Below are positions 56,373-64,000 of a stretch of DNA of 64,000 nt, piece by piece. Below the pieces are notes generated by a model. The model searched no databases. It was given only the letters and a program-made list of their open reading frames with translations, and had not been told where the DNA came from. Within the stretch, counting starts at the first letter, position 1, and each line of letters begins with the position of its first letter. This DNA comes from Nocardioides baculatus (GTDB lineage Bacteria > Actinomycetota > Actinomycetes > Propionibacteriales > Nocardioidaceae): the NCBI RefSeq assembly GCF_016735675.1, contig NZ_JAERSG010000003.1:496001-560000 (forward strand), read 5' to 3'. Position numbers and translations under genes: made by a program.

Positions 56373-57895
56373 CCCGGGTCGTCCTGGAGCCGGGCGTACG
56401 GGTCGTCGGGGTCGTAGCCGGCGGCTTCGCGCAGCCGGGCGATCGTCTCCTCGCCGAGGTCGGCGCGGGCGTACCACTCCCACTGGGGAGCCCTGCCCAC
56501 GAAGACGTAGTCCGGCATGAGTGCCCGCCGCCACGTGAGCGACACGGTCTCGCCGGTGGAGACCAGGTCGGTCCGCTCGGCGACCAGGTCGCGCTTGAAG
56601 CCGTCGTAGCCGCCCGGCCAGGTGTCCTCCATGTAGTCCTGGAGGCCGCTGCGGAACATCTGGTAGCGCGTGGGGTTGGTGCGGCCGGACAGCACGAGCG
56701 GCTGCGGTCCCTCGACCGAGGTGATGGTGGCGTCCGCGGGGAGCTGCGCCAGCACGGCATCGGTCGCCTCGCGTTGGAGGTCGAGGGTGTCGTCACGGGT
56801 GGTGAGCGAGAACTGCAGGGCCAGCGCCAGGCACGCGGCCGCAGCGAGACCGGCGACCGCCCACTGGGGACGCGGAGGAAGCCGGCGTACGACGACGGCG
56901 GCGGCAGCGCCGAGCCCGAGCGCCGCGAAGGGCAGGAGGGGGAACAGGTCTGCCCAGGAGTCGTACTCCTTCGTGATCCACCAGAGTCCCGCGAGCAGCC
57001 CCGCCGTCATCGCCGGCAGCACCGCGAGCGCCGCGAACCCACGCCGGGCCGCGGGGACGACCGCGGCGAGGGTGACCAGCACCAGGGCGACCGCTCCGGC
57101 GAGCAGCAGCCATACCGTGACGCCGTACGCCTCCTGGAGGTCGAGCCACACCCGCTCGAGGTCGTCGGAGACAGGGTCGGGGACGGTGTAGCGGCGGTTG
57201 ATGACGTAGAACGCGTCGATCGACTCGCGCAGCGACCCGGCGAGCGCGAACCACGTCCCGAGCACGACGACCGGGGTGATCCCGCCGAGCGCGACCCGCA
57301 CGCTGGCGCGGACCCGGCCATCCGAGGCGACCAGCAGCACCGCGACGGCGACGGCGGCGAACGTGCTGAAGAAGGCGGTCTGCAGGCACAGCGTCGCGAG
57401 GCTGGTGAAGAGGCCGGCGGTGAACCACCTGCGCCGGGTGACCGCCCAGAGCGCGACGACGACGAAGAGCACCATCGGGGTCTTCTCGCGCGGCCCGTTG
57501 GACGCGTACTGGACGAAACCGTGGAACGACAGCAGCGCGCCGGCCGTGACGAGGCCGGCCGCACGGGAGTCGAAGAGGTCGCGGCCGAGGAGGTAGACCG
57601 TGCAGACGGCCGCCGTGGCGATCAGCATGAACACCACGCGCATCGTGACCACCTCGTCGGTGCCGGCGACGCGCGCGACGAGCGCTCCGACCCCGGGGAT
57701 CACGTGGGCGAGCGGACCGGCCCGGTTGAGCACGCCGAGGTAGGGCGGCACGCCGTCGGCGACCTGCTGGCCGGCATAGCTGTAGATCCCGAGGTCGCGC
57801 GTGAGCGCGCCATGGAAGCCGTGCAGCGTGTAGACGATCGCGGAGACGATCCCGACGAGGAGCACCAGGGGGTCGCGACGGATCACCTCGGGCAC
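56369..57895 (-). CDS. GT-C-type membrane glycosyltransferase (ArnT/PMT-like)
   Basis: A 508-residue polytopic protein: at least ten membrane segments in the first 400 residues and a C-terminal outside domain (from ~395). The early outside loop holds GALTRDLGIYSYAGQQVADG, where the acidic Asp after a first segment is typical of GT-C folds using polyprenyl-phosphate sugars. ASNGPREKTPMVLFVVVALW is conserved-looking. The GTG lies six bases after TAGGGT, a leaderless start. It probably transfers a sugar to the glycan outside the cell. Confidence 0.75.
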   Translation of the reverse strand: MPEVIRRDPLVLLVGIVSAIVYTLHGFHGALTRDLGIYSYAGQQVADGVPPYLGVLNRAGPLAHVIPGVGALVARVAGTDEVVTMRVVFMLIATAAVCTVYLLGRDLFDSRAAGLVTAGALLSFHGFVQYASNGPREKTPMVLFVVVALWAVTRRRWFTAGLFTSLATLCLQTAFFSTFAAVAVAVLLVASDGRVRASVRVALGGITPVVVLGTWFALAGSLRESIDAFYVINRRYTVPDPVSDDLERVWLDLQEAYGVTVWLLLAGAVALVLVTLAAVVPAARRGFAALAVLPAMTAGLLAGLWWITKEYDSWADLFPLLPFAALGLGAAAAVVVRRLPPRPQWAVAGLAAAACLALALQFSLTTRDDTLDLQREATDAVLAQLPADATITSVEGPQPLVLSGRTNPTRYQMFRSGLQDYMEDTWPGGYDGFKRDLVAERTDLVSTGETVSLTWRRALMPDYVFVGRAPQWEWYARADLGEETIARLREAAGYDPDDPYARLQDDPG

Positions 57896-57901
57896 GACGT
57901 C

Positions 57902-57907
57902 ACCCTA
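57902..57907 (-). promoter_or_regulatory. -10 element of the GT-C gene, leaderless type
   Basis: TAGGGT on the minus strand with six bases to the GTG at 57895. The promoter is back to back with that of the DUF4396 gene and its CsoR-type operator lies about 40 bases upstream. Confidence 0.5.
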
Positions 57908-57944
57908 CGGACCTCGGAGGACGAGGAGGTGGACGACCCGCGGA

Positions 57945-57965
57945 ATATACCCCCCAAGGGTATAT
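57945..57965. promoter_or_regulatory. CsoR/CstR-type operator
   Basis: ATATACCC (57945-57952), five bases (CCCAA), then GGGTATAT (57958-57965): a perfect inverted repeat with the ATACCC...GGGTAT core of CsoR-family operators, which respond to copper (CsoR) or persulfides (CstR). It overlaps a possible -10 (TATGTT, 57963-57968) for the DUF4396 gene. No CsoR gene is in the window. Confidence 0.7.
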
Positions 57966-58008
57966 GTTCGCATGGTCGACCCTTTTCCCCGGACACCGGA
58001 GGCACCCG

Positions 58009-58644
58009 ATGACCACCCACGAGCACCCCTCCTCCCACGGGCACGGGCAGGCCAGTCGCGCGATGGCGCTCAGCGCCACGCTCCACTGCCTCACGGGCTG
58101 CGCCATCGGCGAGATCGCCGGCCTGATGATCGGGACCGGGCTGGGCCTGGGCAACGGACCGACGATCGTGCTGTCCGTCGCGCTGGCGTTCGTCTTCGGC
58201 TTCACGCTGTCGACCTTGCCGCTGGTCAAGGGCGGCCTGGGCGTCGGCGCCGCGCTGTCGCTCGTGCTGGCGGCCGACACCCTCTCGATCGCCGCGATGG
58301 AGGTCGCCGACAACGCCGTGATGGCCGTCATCCCCGGTGCCATGGACGCCGGCCTGGTCAACCCGGTGTTCTGGATCGGGATGATGGTCGCGCTCACGGT
58401 GGCGTTCGTCGCGGCCTACCCGGTGAACCGCTACCTGATGGCTCGCGGCAAGGGCCACGCACTGACCCACGAGCACCACGGGGCATCCCCGGCCGGCGGC
58501 GCGCGGCGCTGGATCCCGACCCTGTCGACCACCACGCTCGTCGGTGTGATCCTCGCCTTCATGCTCGGCGGTCTCGTCGTCTCGGTGGCCGCCGGTGTGG
58601 AGCCGGACGCGACCGCTCCCGGACACGCCGCGAAGAACTTCTAG
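58009..58644 (+). CDS. DUF4396 membrane protein under CsoR-type control
   Basis: A 211-residue protein with a His-rich N-terminus (THEHPSSHGHGQ), then about five membrane segments including ATLHCLTGCAIGEIAGLMIG with a conserved Cys-His-Cys-like TLHCLTGC motif, LSVALAFVFGFTLSTLPL and a His cluster ALTHEHHG. DUF4396 has no proven function but is repeatedly found beside copper or sulfur genes. GGAGG lies six bases before the ATG. The CsoR-type palindrome and the metal-binding residues suggest copper handling; that is inference. Confidence 0.8.
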   Translation: MTTHEHPSSHGHGQASRAMALSATLHCLTGCAIGEIAGLMIGTGLGLGNGPTIVLSVALAFVFGFTLSTLPLVKGGLGVGAALSLVLAADTLSIAAMEVADNAVMAVIPGAMDAGLVNPVFWIGMMVALTVAFVAAYPVNRYLMARGKGHALTHEHHGASPAGGARRWIPTLSTTTLVGVILAFMLGGLVVSVAAGVEPDATAPGHAAKNF

Positions 58645-58726
58645 GGTCGATGTCGAAGCGGCCCGCAGCCGTTCGACGTACGTGCGCAAGAGCAACCAAC
58701 AGCCACGAGCAACAGGAGCGATCACG

Positions 58727-59101
58727 ATGCCGCGATTCATGGGATTCGTCAGGATGGAAGAGAACATCGGCGAGCCGCCGCAGTCGCTGTTCGCAGCGAT
58801 GGACACCTACATCGGCGAGCGGGCCGCCAACGGCGTCTTCCTCGACGGCGGCGGCCTCTACGGCACGGAGGACGCCGTGAACTTCGTCGTCCGCCAGGGC
58901 GAGGTCACCCGCGTCGACGGCCCCTACGCCGAGGCCAAGGAGGTCGTCGGCGGCTGGTCGCTGCTGGAGTACCCCAGCCTCGAGGCGGCCGTCGCCGACC
59001 AGGAGGAGTTCGCCCGGCTGCACGCCGAGCACTGGCCCGAGGTCACCGTCGTCGCCACCCTGCGACAGGTCTCCGGCGGGCCGGAGGCCCCCGAGGCCTG
59101 A
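58727..59101 (+). CDS. YCII-related (DGPF) protein partnered with ECF42 sigma factor
   Basis: A 124-residue YCII-fold protein: MGFVRMEENIGEPPQSLFAA at the start and DGPYAEAKEVVGGWSLLEYP, which holds the DGPF-type motif. These ferredoxin-like small proteins are the standard partners of ECF42 sigma factors, but their activity is unknown. AGGAG lies eight bases before the ATG at 58727. The sigma gene starts 14 bases after its stop, with its own -10 in between. Confidence 0.88.
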   Translation: MPRFMGFVRMEENIGEPPQSLFAAMDTYIGERAANGVFLDGGGLYGTEDAVNFVVRQGEVTRVDGPYAEAKEVVGGWSLLEYPSLEAAVADQEEFARLHAEHWPEVTVVATLRQVSGGPEAPEA

Positions 59102-59103
59102 TC

Positions 59104-59109
59104 TACGCT
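59104..59109 (+). promoter_or_regulatory. -10 element of the ECF42 sigma gene, leaderless type
   Basis: TACGCT lies six bases before the GTG at 59116, immediately after the stop codon of the YCII gene. No clear -35 is visible. Confidence 0.5.
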
Positions 59110-59115
59110 GGCCGC

Positions 59116-60402
59116 GTGCCGGCAGAGACCACGACGGACGCCGCGACCGACGCCGTCCACGCCGCGTGGCGGGCCGACTCGGCCCGCCTCGTCGGCGCCC
59201 TCACCCGGATGACCCGGGACGTCGAGCTCGCCGCCGACCTCGCGCAGGACGCGCTCGTCGCCGCGCTCGAGCAGTGGCCGGTCACCGGGGTCCCCGAGAA
59301 CCCGACCGCGTGGCTGATGACCACCGCGAAGCGGCGCGGCATCGACCACTTCCGGCGCGCCGACAACCTCCGTCGCAAGGTCACGGAGCTCGAGGCCGCA
59401 GTCCGAGGAGAGGAGGCGCAGGTGCCCGATCTCGAGAGCCAGGTCGACCACATCGAGGACGACGTCCTGCGCCTCGTCTTCCTCTCCTGCCACCCCTCGC
59501 TCACCGCGGACTCGCGGGTCGCGCTGACCCTGCGCCTCGTCGGCGGGCTCACCACGGCCGAGATCGCGCGCGCCCTGCTGACCTCCGAGTCGACGGTCGG
59601 CCAGCGGATCTCGCGCGCCAAGAGGACCCTCGCGAAGGCGGGCGCCACCTTCGAGCTGCCGACCGGCCAGGAGCGCACCGACCGGCTCGACGACGTGATG
59701 GCCGTCGTCTACCTCATCTTCAACGAGGGCTACACCGCCACCGCCGGCGACGACTGGATGCGACCCGACCTCGCCCTCGAGGCGACCCGACTGGCGCGGA
59801 TGCTCGCGTCGCTCGCACCCGACGAGCCGGAGGTGCTCGGGCTCCAGGCGCTGCTCGAGCTCCAGGGCTCCCGCGTCCGCGCCCGCCTGTCCCCCACCGG
59901 CGAGCCGGTGCTGCTGGAGGACCAGGACCGCTCGCAGTGGGACCGGCTGATGATCCGCCGCGGGCTCGCCGCGCTCGCCCGCGCCTCCACCCTCGCCGCG
60001 TCCGGGACGCCCGTCGGTCGCTACTTCCTCCAGGCCTCGATCGCCGCCGAGCACGCTCGCGCCGCCACCGCGGCCGACACCGACTGGGTGCGCATCGCCT
60101 CGCTGTACGACGTCCTCGCCGGCGCCGCCCCCGGCCCCGTCGTCGAGGTCAACCGCGCCGTGGCGCACGGGAGGGCGTACGGCCCGTCCGCCGGGCTCGA
60201 CGTCCTGGCGGCAGTCGACCCGGCCGACCTCTCCGACTCACCCCTCGTCCCGAGCGTGCGCGGGGACCTGCTCGAGCGCGAGGGGTCCTACGCCAATGCG
60301 GCCGCGGCCTTCGAGGTCGCCGCCTCGCTGACCCGGAACGAGGGAGAGCGCGCACTCCTCGAACGACGGGCCGCCGAGTGCCGGCTGCGGTTGGCGGAGT
60401 GA
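59116..60402 (+). CDS. ECF42-group RNA polymerase sigma factor with C-terminal extension
   Basis: A 428-residue sigma factor: region 2 in ELAADLAQDALVAALEQWPV with ENPTAWLMTTAKRRGIDHFR, region 4 in DDVLRLVFLSCHPSLTADSR, VALTLRLVGGLTTAEIARAL and LTSESTVGQRISRAKRTL, then a ~220-residue DUF6596/TPR-like extension (FNEGYTATAGDD, LLELQGSRVRARLSPTGEPV). The extension replaces an anti-sigma factor and is needed for activity in studied members. Together with the YCII gene it forms the typical ECF42 pair. A DUF1801 gene follows five bases after its stop. Confidence 0.94.
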   Translation: MPAETTTDAATDAVHAAWRADSARLVGALTRMTRDVELAADLAQDALVAALEQWPVTGVPENPTAWLMTTAKRRGIDHFRRADNLRRKVTELEAAVRGEEAQVPDLESQVDHIEDDVLRLVFLSCHPSLTADSRVALTLRLVGGLTTAEIARALLTSESTVGQRISRAKRTLAKAGATFELPTGQERTDRLDDVMAVVYLIFNEGYTATAGDDWMRPDLALEATRLARMLASLAPDEPEVLGLQALLELQGSRVRARLSPTGEPVLLEDQDRSQWDRLMIRRGLAALARASTLAASGTPVGRYFLQASIAAEHARAATAADTDWVRIASLYDVLAGAAPGPVVEVNRAVAHGRAYGPSAGLDVLAAVDPADLSDSPLVPSVRGDLLEREGSYANAAAAFEVAASLTRNEGERALLERRAAECRLRLAE

Positions 60403-60406
60403 CCTC

Positions 60407-60795
60407 ATGACGGGTCGCGCACATCCGCAGGTCGACGCCTACATCGCGGGGCTGCCCGACTGGCAGCAGGCGATCTGCACCGAGCTGCGGGAGGTCGTCT
60501 GGGCGACCGCCCCCGGGATCGAGGAGACGATCAAGCGGACGGTGCAGCCCTACTTCGTCCTCGACGGCACCGTCTGCGCGCGCTGGCGACGAAGGACCAC
60601 GTCAACCTGTTCCTCTACGACCCCACCGTCACCGACCCCCACGGCGTGAACAACCAGGGCCACGGCAACGCGACGGGCCGCTCGATCCAGGTCTACGCCG
60701 ACGACGCGATCGACCGCGACGCGATCATCGGGATCCTGTCGGAGATCGTCGACCACAACCGGCGGGGCGGCTGGCGAAAGCTGGGCAGGGCGTGA
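60407..60795 (+). pseudogene. Frameshifted DUF1801 (YdhG-like) gene
   Basis: Codons 1-58 read MTGRAHPQVDAYIAGLPDWQ, QAICTELREVVWATAPGIEE and TIKRTVQPYFVLDGTVCA, the first half of a DUF1801 protein. Near 60578-60584 the frame is lost; one base fewer than expected is present in the run GCGCGC. The next frame continues TKDHVNLFLYDPTVTDPHGV, NNQGHGNATGRSIQVYADDA and IDHNRRGGWRKLGRA-like residues to the stop at 60793-60795. An assembly or sequencing error in the GC repeat is possible. Confidence 0.8.
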
Positions 60796-60834
60796 GCGAT
60801 CTCGGCCTCCTGCTCGCGTGGCGGCACGGATGTT

Positions 60835-60877
60835 GTGCGGTAGCTGTGGTGCGGCATGTACGTCACAGCCACCGCAC
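60835..60877. terminator. Hairpin between convergent DUF1801 and DUF1990 genes
   Basis: GTGCGGTAGCTGTG (60835-60848) pairs with CACAGCCACCGCAC (60864-60877) over 14 positions with one mismatch and a 15-base loop. It lies between two convergent genes and could terminate both; no T-run follows on either side. Confidence 0.45.
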
Positions 60878-60901
60878 TATCCCGGGACCTGGGGCCCCAC
60901 C

Positions 60902-61435
60902 TCACACTGCGCGCAGGTACCGCTCGGTGATGAAGGCCTGGACGCCACGACTGACAGGTCCGCCCAGTCGCGCGAGCCGGGTCGCCGGCTGCGAGAACGC
61001 CGAGATGGTGAACACGACCGACTCGTCGTCCCGCAGCTCGACCACGAATGCTTCCTCGCCTCGCTCGGGGTGCCCGGCCAGCGTGCCGTAGGCGAACCCT
61101 TGCCGCCCTGGTTCGTCGACGACGTAGACGACCCTCACCGGGGCGTCGAGACCCAGGTGCCTGGTGCCGATGCGGATCACGGCGACCGAGCCCTCGACGA
61201 CGTCGCGACTGGAGGCGCGCACCGTCAGTCCCGCGCGTCGATGCATCTCCCAGCTCATGACCGTCCGGGCGGCACGGTCGAAGCGCTCACGTCCATGACC
61301 CAGCAACCGCTCGTGGTCGATCAGGCGATAGGCGGGAGGCGGAGTGCCCGCCGTGGTCGCGCCCGGCGACGGATAGGTGAGCTCCGCACCGCGCAGCGCC
61401 GCAGCCTCGTGATCGGTCAGTCCCGCTCCGCGCAT
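60902..61435 (-). CDS. DUF1990 family protein
   Basis: A 177-residue protein matching DUF1990: start region ELTYPSPGATTAGTPPPAYR, then LIDHERLLGHGRERFDRAAR, VRVVYVVDEPGRQGFAYGTL and RGEEAFVVELRDDESVVF, with the conserved GTLAGHPERGEEAF block. The function is unknown; lipid-binding or ligand-binding folds have been suggested. The start at ATG 61435 gives the conserved N-terminus; no ribosome site is seen. It is 11 bases after the DoxX-like gene and probably co-transcribed. Confidence 0.8.
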   Translation of the reverse strand: MRGAGLTDHEAAALRGAELTYPSPGATTAGTPPPAYRLIDHERLLGHGRERFDRAARTVMSWEMHRRAGLTVRASSRDVVEGSVAVIRIGTRHLGLDAPVRVVYVVDEPGRQGFAYGTLAGHPERGEEAFVVELRDDESVVFTISAFSQPATRLARLGGPVSRGVQAFITERYLRAV

Positions 61436-61446
61436 GGCGAAGGACG

Positions 61447-61917
61447 TCAGCTGCTGAGCGGTGACGCCTTGCGCAACGCCCGTCGCGAGGACTTGGCGCC
61501 GGACTTCGCGGCCGCGGCGATCCCCTGGCTCAGCAGCGTCAGCCCGGCACCGACCAGCCAGACGTCCTTGGCCACGGCCGTGCCCTCCTGGCTCGGGCGG
61601 ACGCCGTCGTCGAGCGTCATGGACGGCGTCTTGAGGTACATCCCGATGAGGCTGCCGCCGAAGCCGGTCAGCGCGGCACCGGCCACGGTCGCGGGGACCA
61701 TGGGCGCCAGCAGGGCGGCGCCCAGGCCGATCTCGCTCAGCGCGAGCATCCGCGCGAACTTCGTCGGCTCCATGTCCTTGAAGAGGGAGGGGTAGGTCGA
61801 CGCGGCCGCACCGTGGAGGAACTGCGCGGTCCCCTCGTCGGCACCGAGCTTGCCGATGCCTGCGTTGAGGATGAAGGCGCCGGTGGTCACGCGGAGCGGG
61901 ATCTGGGTGAGGGACAC
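61447..61917 (-). CDS. DoxX-like four-helix membrane protein
   Basis: A 156-residue protein with four membrane segments, among them LPLRV-type start LRVTTGAFILNAGIGKLGAD, LALSEIGLGAALLAPMVPAT, VAGAALTGFGGSLIGMYL and VWLVGAGLTLLSQGIAAAA. It resembles the DoxX family; no catalytic motif. The GTG at 61917 is preceded by AGGAG seven bases away. DoxX-like proteins occur in redox-stress contexts, but the task here is unknown. Confidence 0.75.
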   Translation of the reverse strand: MSLTQIPLRVTTGAFILNAGIGKLGADEGTAQFLHGAAASTYPSLFKDMEPTKFARMLALSEIGLGAALLAPMVPATVAGAALTGFGGSLIGMYLKTPSMTLDDGVRPSQEGTAVAKDVWLVGAGLTLLSQGIAAAAKSGAKSSRRALRKASPLSS

Positions 61918-62012
61918 GGTCTCTCCTGGGGTCTGGTCGTGGTCTGACTGCTGGATCCACCTTGCCCTGTACCCACAAGTGGCGACCTGACGTGTCGCGG
62001 CATGATGTGCTC

Positions 62013-62324
62013 GTGGAGACGACGTCCTACGCCTGCCCCGTCTGCGGCACCGTCCACCAGCACCAGTCCGAGCGGTACCGGAACCACCTGTGCTTCGCGT
62101 GCGCCGACCGTGCCCGCTGCGTTGCCCATGACTGCCAGGTGGTCGGCTTCAACACCTCGCTGAGCGGCGGATTCGTGGCCTGCCACGACGGACGCCAGGA
62201 CGACACGTGCGAGCAGGTCACGGGCGAGGGCACCGTGACCGTCGACGGCGCCGAGTTCGTCATGCGCGAGGCGCGCTTCGGTGGCATCGTCGTGCACCCG
62301 GTGGTCGACCCGAGCTGGAGCTGA
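62013..62324 (+). CDS. Small zinc-ribbon protein of unknown function
   Basis: A 103-residue protein with CPVCG (residues ~9-13) and CFAC (~45-48) as a probable zinc ribbon, and further Cys/His in CVAHDCQVVG and VACHDGRQDDTC. The GTG lies six bases after CATGAT, a possible leaderless -10. No known family is recognised. It is followed by a convergent GH16 gene three bases beyond its stop. Confidence 0.55.
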   Translation: METTSYACPVCGTVHQHQSERYRNHLCFACADRARCVAHDCQVVGFNTSLSGGFVACHDGRQDDTCEQVTGEGTVTVDGAEFVMREARFGGIVVHPVVDPSWS

Positions 62325-62327
62325 CCG

Positions 62328-63539
62328 TCAGGCGCCGGTCTCCCACACCCGCACCCAGTCGACGTACATGTGCTGGGGCAGCCGACGTGCCGCGACCTTC
62401 GGGATCTCGTAGTCGGCGGCGATCAGGCTGAGGATCAGGAACTGCCGCTCCGCCGAGACGTTTCCCCGCATCCGGGCGGTCTCCTTGCCGTCGATCCGGA
62501 AGACCAGCGTCTTGGGGGTCCACTCGACCGAGAAGACGTGGTAGTTCCGCGACCAGCCGTCGCGCCGACTCCGGAGGTACGACGACGAGTCGGGGACCCA
62601 GCCGCCGGTCGAGACGCGGCGCCGGCCGTCGTAGCGGTGGGTGAAGGACGCGAGCCCGCCCTGCGGGTGCCGGTCACCGAAGTACTCGACGACGTCGATC
62701 TCGCTGCCAGCGGCGCCCGGGTACATGCCGGCCGTCGGCTGGAGCCAGAAGGCGCCGTGCTGGCCGCGCAGCCGGTGGAACTTCACCCGCGCCGCCGCGA
62801 AGCCGTAGCGGAAGCCGAACGATCCCTGGGTGCCGACGTGCCCGTTGAGCCGGTAGGCGAACCTGCCGGCGGTGGCGTCGCGACCGCGGATCCGGCAGGT
62901 CGTCGTGGCGTCCGGGTCGCGGAGCACGCTGAGCCGCAGCGCGCCGTCTGCTACCCGGGCAGCCCGCGGGTCGCCCTTGGAGCACGAGCGGCGGTTGGAG
63001 TGCACGTAGTCGCGGCCGCGGTGGTCCCAGACGTCGCGCAGCTGGGTGCCGGAGAACTCGTCGGTCCACGTCGCGTCCCGCCAGCGCTCGGTGCTGACGG
63101 GAAGGCTCGCTACCGCCGCCAGGCCGCCCCACCTGCGGGCCTTCACCCGGTAGGTCAGCGGTGCCCCGCTCGCCGACGACGCGGCGGCCGCGACCTGGAC
63201 GCGTCCGCGGGCGTCCTGCCGGGCCGTGGTCACGGCGACCCACGACGAGCCGTCCTGCACCTGGAGCTGCACGGGCCGTCCCACCCGCGCCGGTCTCATC
63301 GTGGCGATGACGGCAGCCTTCGCGGCGTCCGGGCTCGCCACGCCGGCGCCGTACTGGACGATCTGCGGCAACGCCTCGAGCCGGACCCGCTGGCGCGAGG
63401 TGACGTGCACCGACACGTTGCTGGGCGCGGCGACGGCGGGGACCTCGTCGGAGGACGACGCCGAGGTCGGCGCTGCCCACCCGAGCAGGCCGAGCGGCAG
63501 CAGGACGGCGAGGGTTGCGGCGGCGCGGCGGGCAGGCAT
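62328..63539 (-). CDS. Secreted glycoside hydrolase family 16 protein
   Basis: A 403-residue exported enzyme: signal peptide AAATLAVLLPLGLLGWAAPT then ASSSDEV; an N-terminal beta-rich domain to ~165; GH16 catalytic domain with the triad E280-x-D282-x-x-E285 in SEIDVVEYFGD, preceded by GQHGAFWLQPT and followed by VEWTPKTLVFRIDGKE. GH16 enzymes hydrolyse beta-1,3(1,4)-glucans, laminarin, agar or carrageenan; the substrate cannot be decided. The ATG at 63539 gives a normal signal peptide; a GTG at 63581 is possible. Confidence 0.88.
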   Translation of the reverse strand: MPARRAAATLAVLLPLGLLGWAAPTSASSSDEVPAVAAPSNVSVHVTSRQRVRLEALPQIVQYGAGVASPDAAKAAVIATMRPARVGRPVQLQVQDGSSWVAVTTARQDARGRVQVAAAASSASGAPLTYRVKARRWGGLAAVASLPVSTERWRDATWTDEFSGTQLRDVWDHRGRDYVHSNRRSCSKGDPRAARVADGALRLSVLRDPDATTTCRIRGRDATAGRFAYRLNGHVGTQGSFGFRYGFAAARVKFHRLRGQHGAFWLQPTAGMYPGAAGSEIDVVEYFGDRHPQGGLASFTHRYDGRRRVSTGGWVPDSSSYLRSRRDGWSRNYHVFSVEWTPKTLVFRIDGKETARMRGNVSAERQFLILSLIAADYEIPKVAARRLPQHMYVDWVRVWETGA

Positions 63540-63620
63540 GCTGCTGGGACGCGGGGCCGGCGCGTTTTGTTGTCGGGGCACACCCGGCGCCGCGGAAGGC
63601 GATGCAGCACACTCCTCGTC

Positions 63621-64000
63621 ATGAGCACTCCCCCGCAGGCCTTCGTCTACACCGCGGTGCGCACGCCGTTCGGGCGCTTCGGTGGTGCCCTCGCCACGAC
63701 ACGCCCCGACGACCTGGCCGCCGGCGTGCTGGAGGCTGCGCTGGCCCGCACCGACCTCGACCCGGCCGACGTCGACGAGGTCGTGCTCGGCAACGCCAAC
63801 GGCGCCGGCGAGGACAACCGCAACGTCGCCCGGATGGCCTCCCTGCTGGCCGGGCTGCCGGTGTCCGTGCCCGGCACCAGCGTCAACCGGCTCTGCGGGT
63901 CGTCCCTCGACGCCGCGATGATCGGCTCGCGCGCCATCGAGACCGGCGACGCCGACATCGTGCTCACCGGTGGCGTCGAGTCGATGACCCGCGCCCCGTG
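63621..64000 (+). CDS. Acetyl-CoA C-acyltransferase (thiolase), 3'-truncated by window edge
   Basis: The first 126 residues of a thiolase: QAFVYTAVRTPFGRFGGALA at the start, nucleophile C92 in SVNRLCGSSLDAAMIGSRAI, and VLTGGVESMTRAP at the end. It resembles the PcaF/beta-ketoadipyl-CoA thiolase group, which acts in aromatic or fatty-acid degradation; subtype cannot be fixed on a fragment. CACACT (63608-63613) seven bases before the ATG may be a leaderless -10. Confidence 0.92.
   Translation, partial: MSTPPQAFVYTAVRTPFGRFGGALATTRPDDLAAGVLEAALARTDLDPADVDEVVLGNANGAGEDNRNVARMASLLAGLPVSVPGTSVNRLCGSSLDAAMIGSRAIETGDADIVLTGGVESMTRAP

Overview
The window is a gene-dense piece of a very high-GC actinobacterial chromosome. 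The signs are GTG starts in about a third of the genes, many 4-bp ATGA/GTGA stop-start overlaps, leaderless promoters with a TAnnnT-type -10 only 6-8 bases before the start codon, a mycobacterial-type LexA box, an ImuA'-ImuB-DnaE2 cassette, a fused CydDC and a SigE-family sigma factor. Gene content would suit a Nocardioidaceae-like soil or water actinomycete, but the genus is an inference. I found no rRNA, tRNA, CRISPR array, insertion sequence or prophage.

Layout. 1-4.5 kb: end of a GH15 glycosidase, a SigE-family sigma factor with a co-transcribed membrane protein, a VOC/HxlR pair under its own operator, and a DUF1684 protein. 4.8-9.3 kb: urease operon ureABCFGD without ureE. 9.3-10 kb: an ArsR/VOC pair with an operator nested in a strong promoter. 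10-16.3 kb: a two-gene module of an M48-like metallopeptidase and a 1693-residue protein joining a kinase-like N-terminus, an SF1 helicase and a C-terminal nuclease-like domain; this is the best candidate for an undescribed (possibly antiphage) system.

16.3-28 kb: a hypoxia/dormancy island. It holds cytochrome bd oxidase (cydA, cydB, fused cydDC), two tandem-domain universal stress proteins, a beta-CASP nuclease remnant, a DevS/DosT-like GAF-GAF histidine kinase that keeps the haem-ligand histidine, an Acg-like nitroreductase and a PPOX-fold protein. Palindromes resembling DosR/DevR boxes lie upstream of cydA (two in tandem), of a universal stress gene and between the kinase and nitroreductase genes. 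No DevR-type regulator gene lies in the window. 28-34 kb: an ABC-F protein with a strong terminator, a single-domain response regulator, and an OmpR-type regulator/MASE1 kinase pair with helical-phase direct repeats on both sides. 34-39.7 kb: the SOS mutagenesis cassette imuA'-imuB-dnaE2 under a LexA box.

39.8-46.9 kb: a metal region with a DUF4331 protein, a TPR protein, a NicO-type Ni/Co exporter with a His-rich tandem repeat, and a CbiM-PDGLE-CbiQ-CbiO importer behind a Nur-like palindrome. Nickel uptake would fit the urease upstream. 46.9-51.5 kb: a MacB-like ABC system with two different ATPases and one FtsX-type permease. 51.6-57.9 kb: a surface glycoconjugate locus (GT2, sulfotransferase, sugar aminotransferase, methyltransferase, flippase, GT-C protein). 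57.9-64 kb: DUF4396 protein behind a CsoR-type operator, a YCII/ECF42 sigma pair, a frameshifted DUF1801 gene, DUF1990 and DoxX-like proteins, a small zinc-ribbon protein, a secreted GH16 glucanase and the start of a thiolase.
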